Shown: positions 33,162-33,559 of the stretch, in pieces
How the letters are laid out: each line of letters starts with the position of its first letter
Numbering within the stretch: position 1 is the first letter of the stretch
Notes under the pieces: generated by a model
Database searches by the model: none
What the model was told of the DNA's origin: nothing
The model's input: only the letters and a program-made list of their open reading frames with translations
Position numbers and translations under genes: made by a program
Source: Crenobacter oryzisoli
Lineage (GTDB): Bacteria; Pseudomonadota; Gammaproteobacteria; Burkholderiales; Chromobacteriaceae
Direction of reading: 5' to 3'
Length of the DNA: 33,559 nucleotides
Assembly: GCF_030385785.1 (NCBI RefSeq)
Contig: NZ_JAUEDK010000047.1
Span: forward strand, 1 to 33,559

Positions 33162-33559
33162 ATGATGGCCGTACTGTTTTCCTGGCTGGCCGGACTGCTG
33201 TTCGGCGTGGGGTTGATCCTGGCCGGCATGGCCAACCCAGCCAAGGTGCTTGGATTTCTCGATCTGGCTGGCGCCTGGGACCCGTCGCTGGCGCTGGTGA
33301 TGGGAGGCGCAATTGCGCTTGGACTCGGTGCCTTCACGCTGGCCAAGCGGCGCACGCGTTCACTGCTTGGCCTGCCGATGCAACTGCCAAGCAACCGCAA
33401 GATCGACCGCCGCCTAATGCTGGGCAGCGTGCTGTTCGGTATCGGCTGGGGACTGGCCGGCATTTGCCCGGGCCCGGCCCTCGTCTTGGTCGGTGCGGGT
33501 GAAGGCAAGGGCGTGCTGTTTGTGCTGGCCATGCTGTTCGGCATGGCACTGTTCGAGGT
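33162..33559 (+). CDS. pmpB: YeeE/YedE-family membrane protein PmpB (3' end outside window)
   Basis: Starts at ATG 33162 (or 33165) with AAGGAGAG just upstream, 9 bases after pmpA; 132 codons are visible and the frame runs off the window. Motifs GLILAGMANPAKVLGFLDL at the start and GWGLAGICPGPALV (Cys102) match the second half of YeeE/YedE. It completes the bigR-pmpA-pmpB operon. Confidence 0.9.
   Translation, partial: MMAVLFSWLAGLLFGVGLILAGMANPAKVLGFLDLAGAWDPSLALVMGGAIALGLGAFTLAKRRTRSLLGLPMQLPSNRKIDRRLMLGSVLFGIGWGLAGICPGPALVLVGAGEGKGVLFVLAMLFGMALFE

Overview
The window looks like a chromosomal segment of a moderately GC-rich betaproteobacterium, most likely Neisseriales (Chromobacterium/Aquitalea/Vogesella-like). 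This is inferred from gene content and style: GcvA-type LysR, MocR, CsiD/GlaH, KgtP and PcaK-type transporters, BigR/PmpAB sulfur genes, a soluble multi-PAS chemoreceptor, and many short TA-flanked inverted-repeat elements. No rRNA or tRNA gene and no CRISPR array was seen.

Layout. 1-2.0 kb: tail of an IS630-type transposase, two short mobile repeats, a secreted Sel1-repeat protein and a second inverted-repeat element. 2.1-6.1 kb: GcvA-type LysR divergent from a MATE exporter, then a repeat element abutting a MocR regulator. 6.1-13.8 kb: an accessory stretch with a decayed IS5-type transposase, a Ca2+/H+ antiporter split by a frame break, a 6-phosphofructokinase with mixed phosphoryl-donor signature residues, an intact 1252-bp IS3-family element with ATC target duplication, hisN, an IS3 remnant, and a soluble chemoreceptor with four tandem PAS domains. 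14.0-17.1 kb: a BKACE (DUF849) plus TauD/TfdA dioxygenase operon divergent from an AraC regulator, with two CATGCCAA direct repeats 21 bp apart between them.

17.4-24.8 kb holds two versions of a glutarate hydroxylase (CsiD/GlaH) module. Module 1 is LysR, glaH and an FMN-dependent alpha-hydroxy-acid oxidase. Module 2 runs on the minus strand: DUF3870, glaH, an internally deleted remnant of lhgO (L-2-hydroxyglutarate oxidase) and a PuuA-like glutamine synthetase. The usual partner of GlaH is thus destroyed in module 2, while module 1 carries a flavin oxidase of a different family that could do the same chemistry. Between the modules lies debris: a broken alpha/beta hydrolase and an Lrp/AsnC C-terminal fragment joined at a repeat end.

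25.2-28.4 kb: a promoter with a PcaR-type operator drives a KgtP/PcaT-like dicarboxylate symporter and a PcaK-like aromatic-acid transporter. 28.4-31.4 kb: chemoreceptor debris, a DedA membrane protein, cysS and a 90-nt nested inverted repeat. 31.4 kb to the end: a persulfide/H2S-response cluster with a Blh-type metallo-beta-lactamase fold hydrolase divergent from a two-cysteine ArsR repressor (BigR/SqrR type) across a perfect 13-bp palindrome, followed by the YeeE/YedE pair pmpA and pmpB (cut by the window edge).
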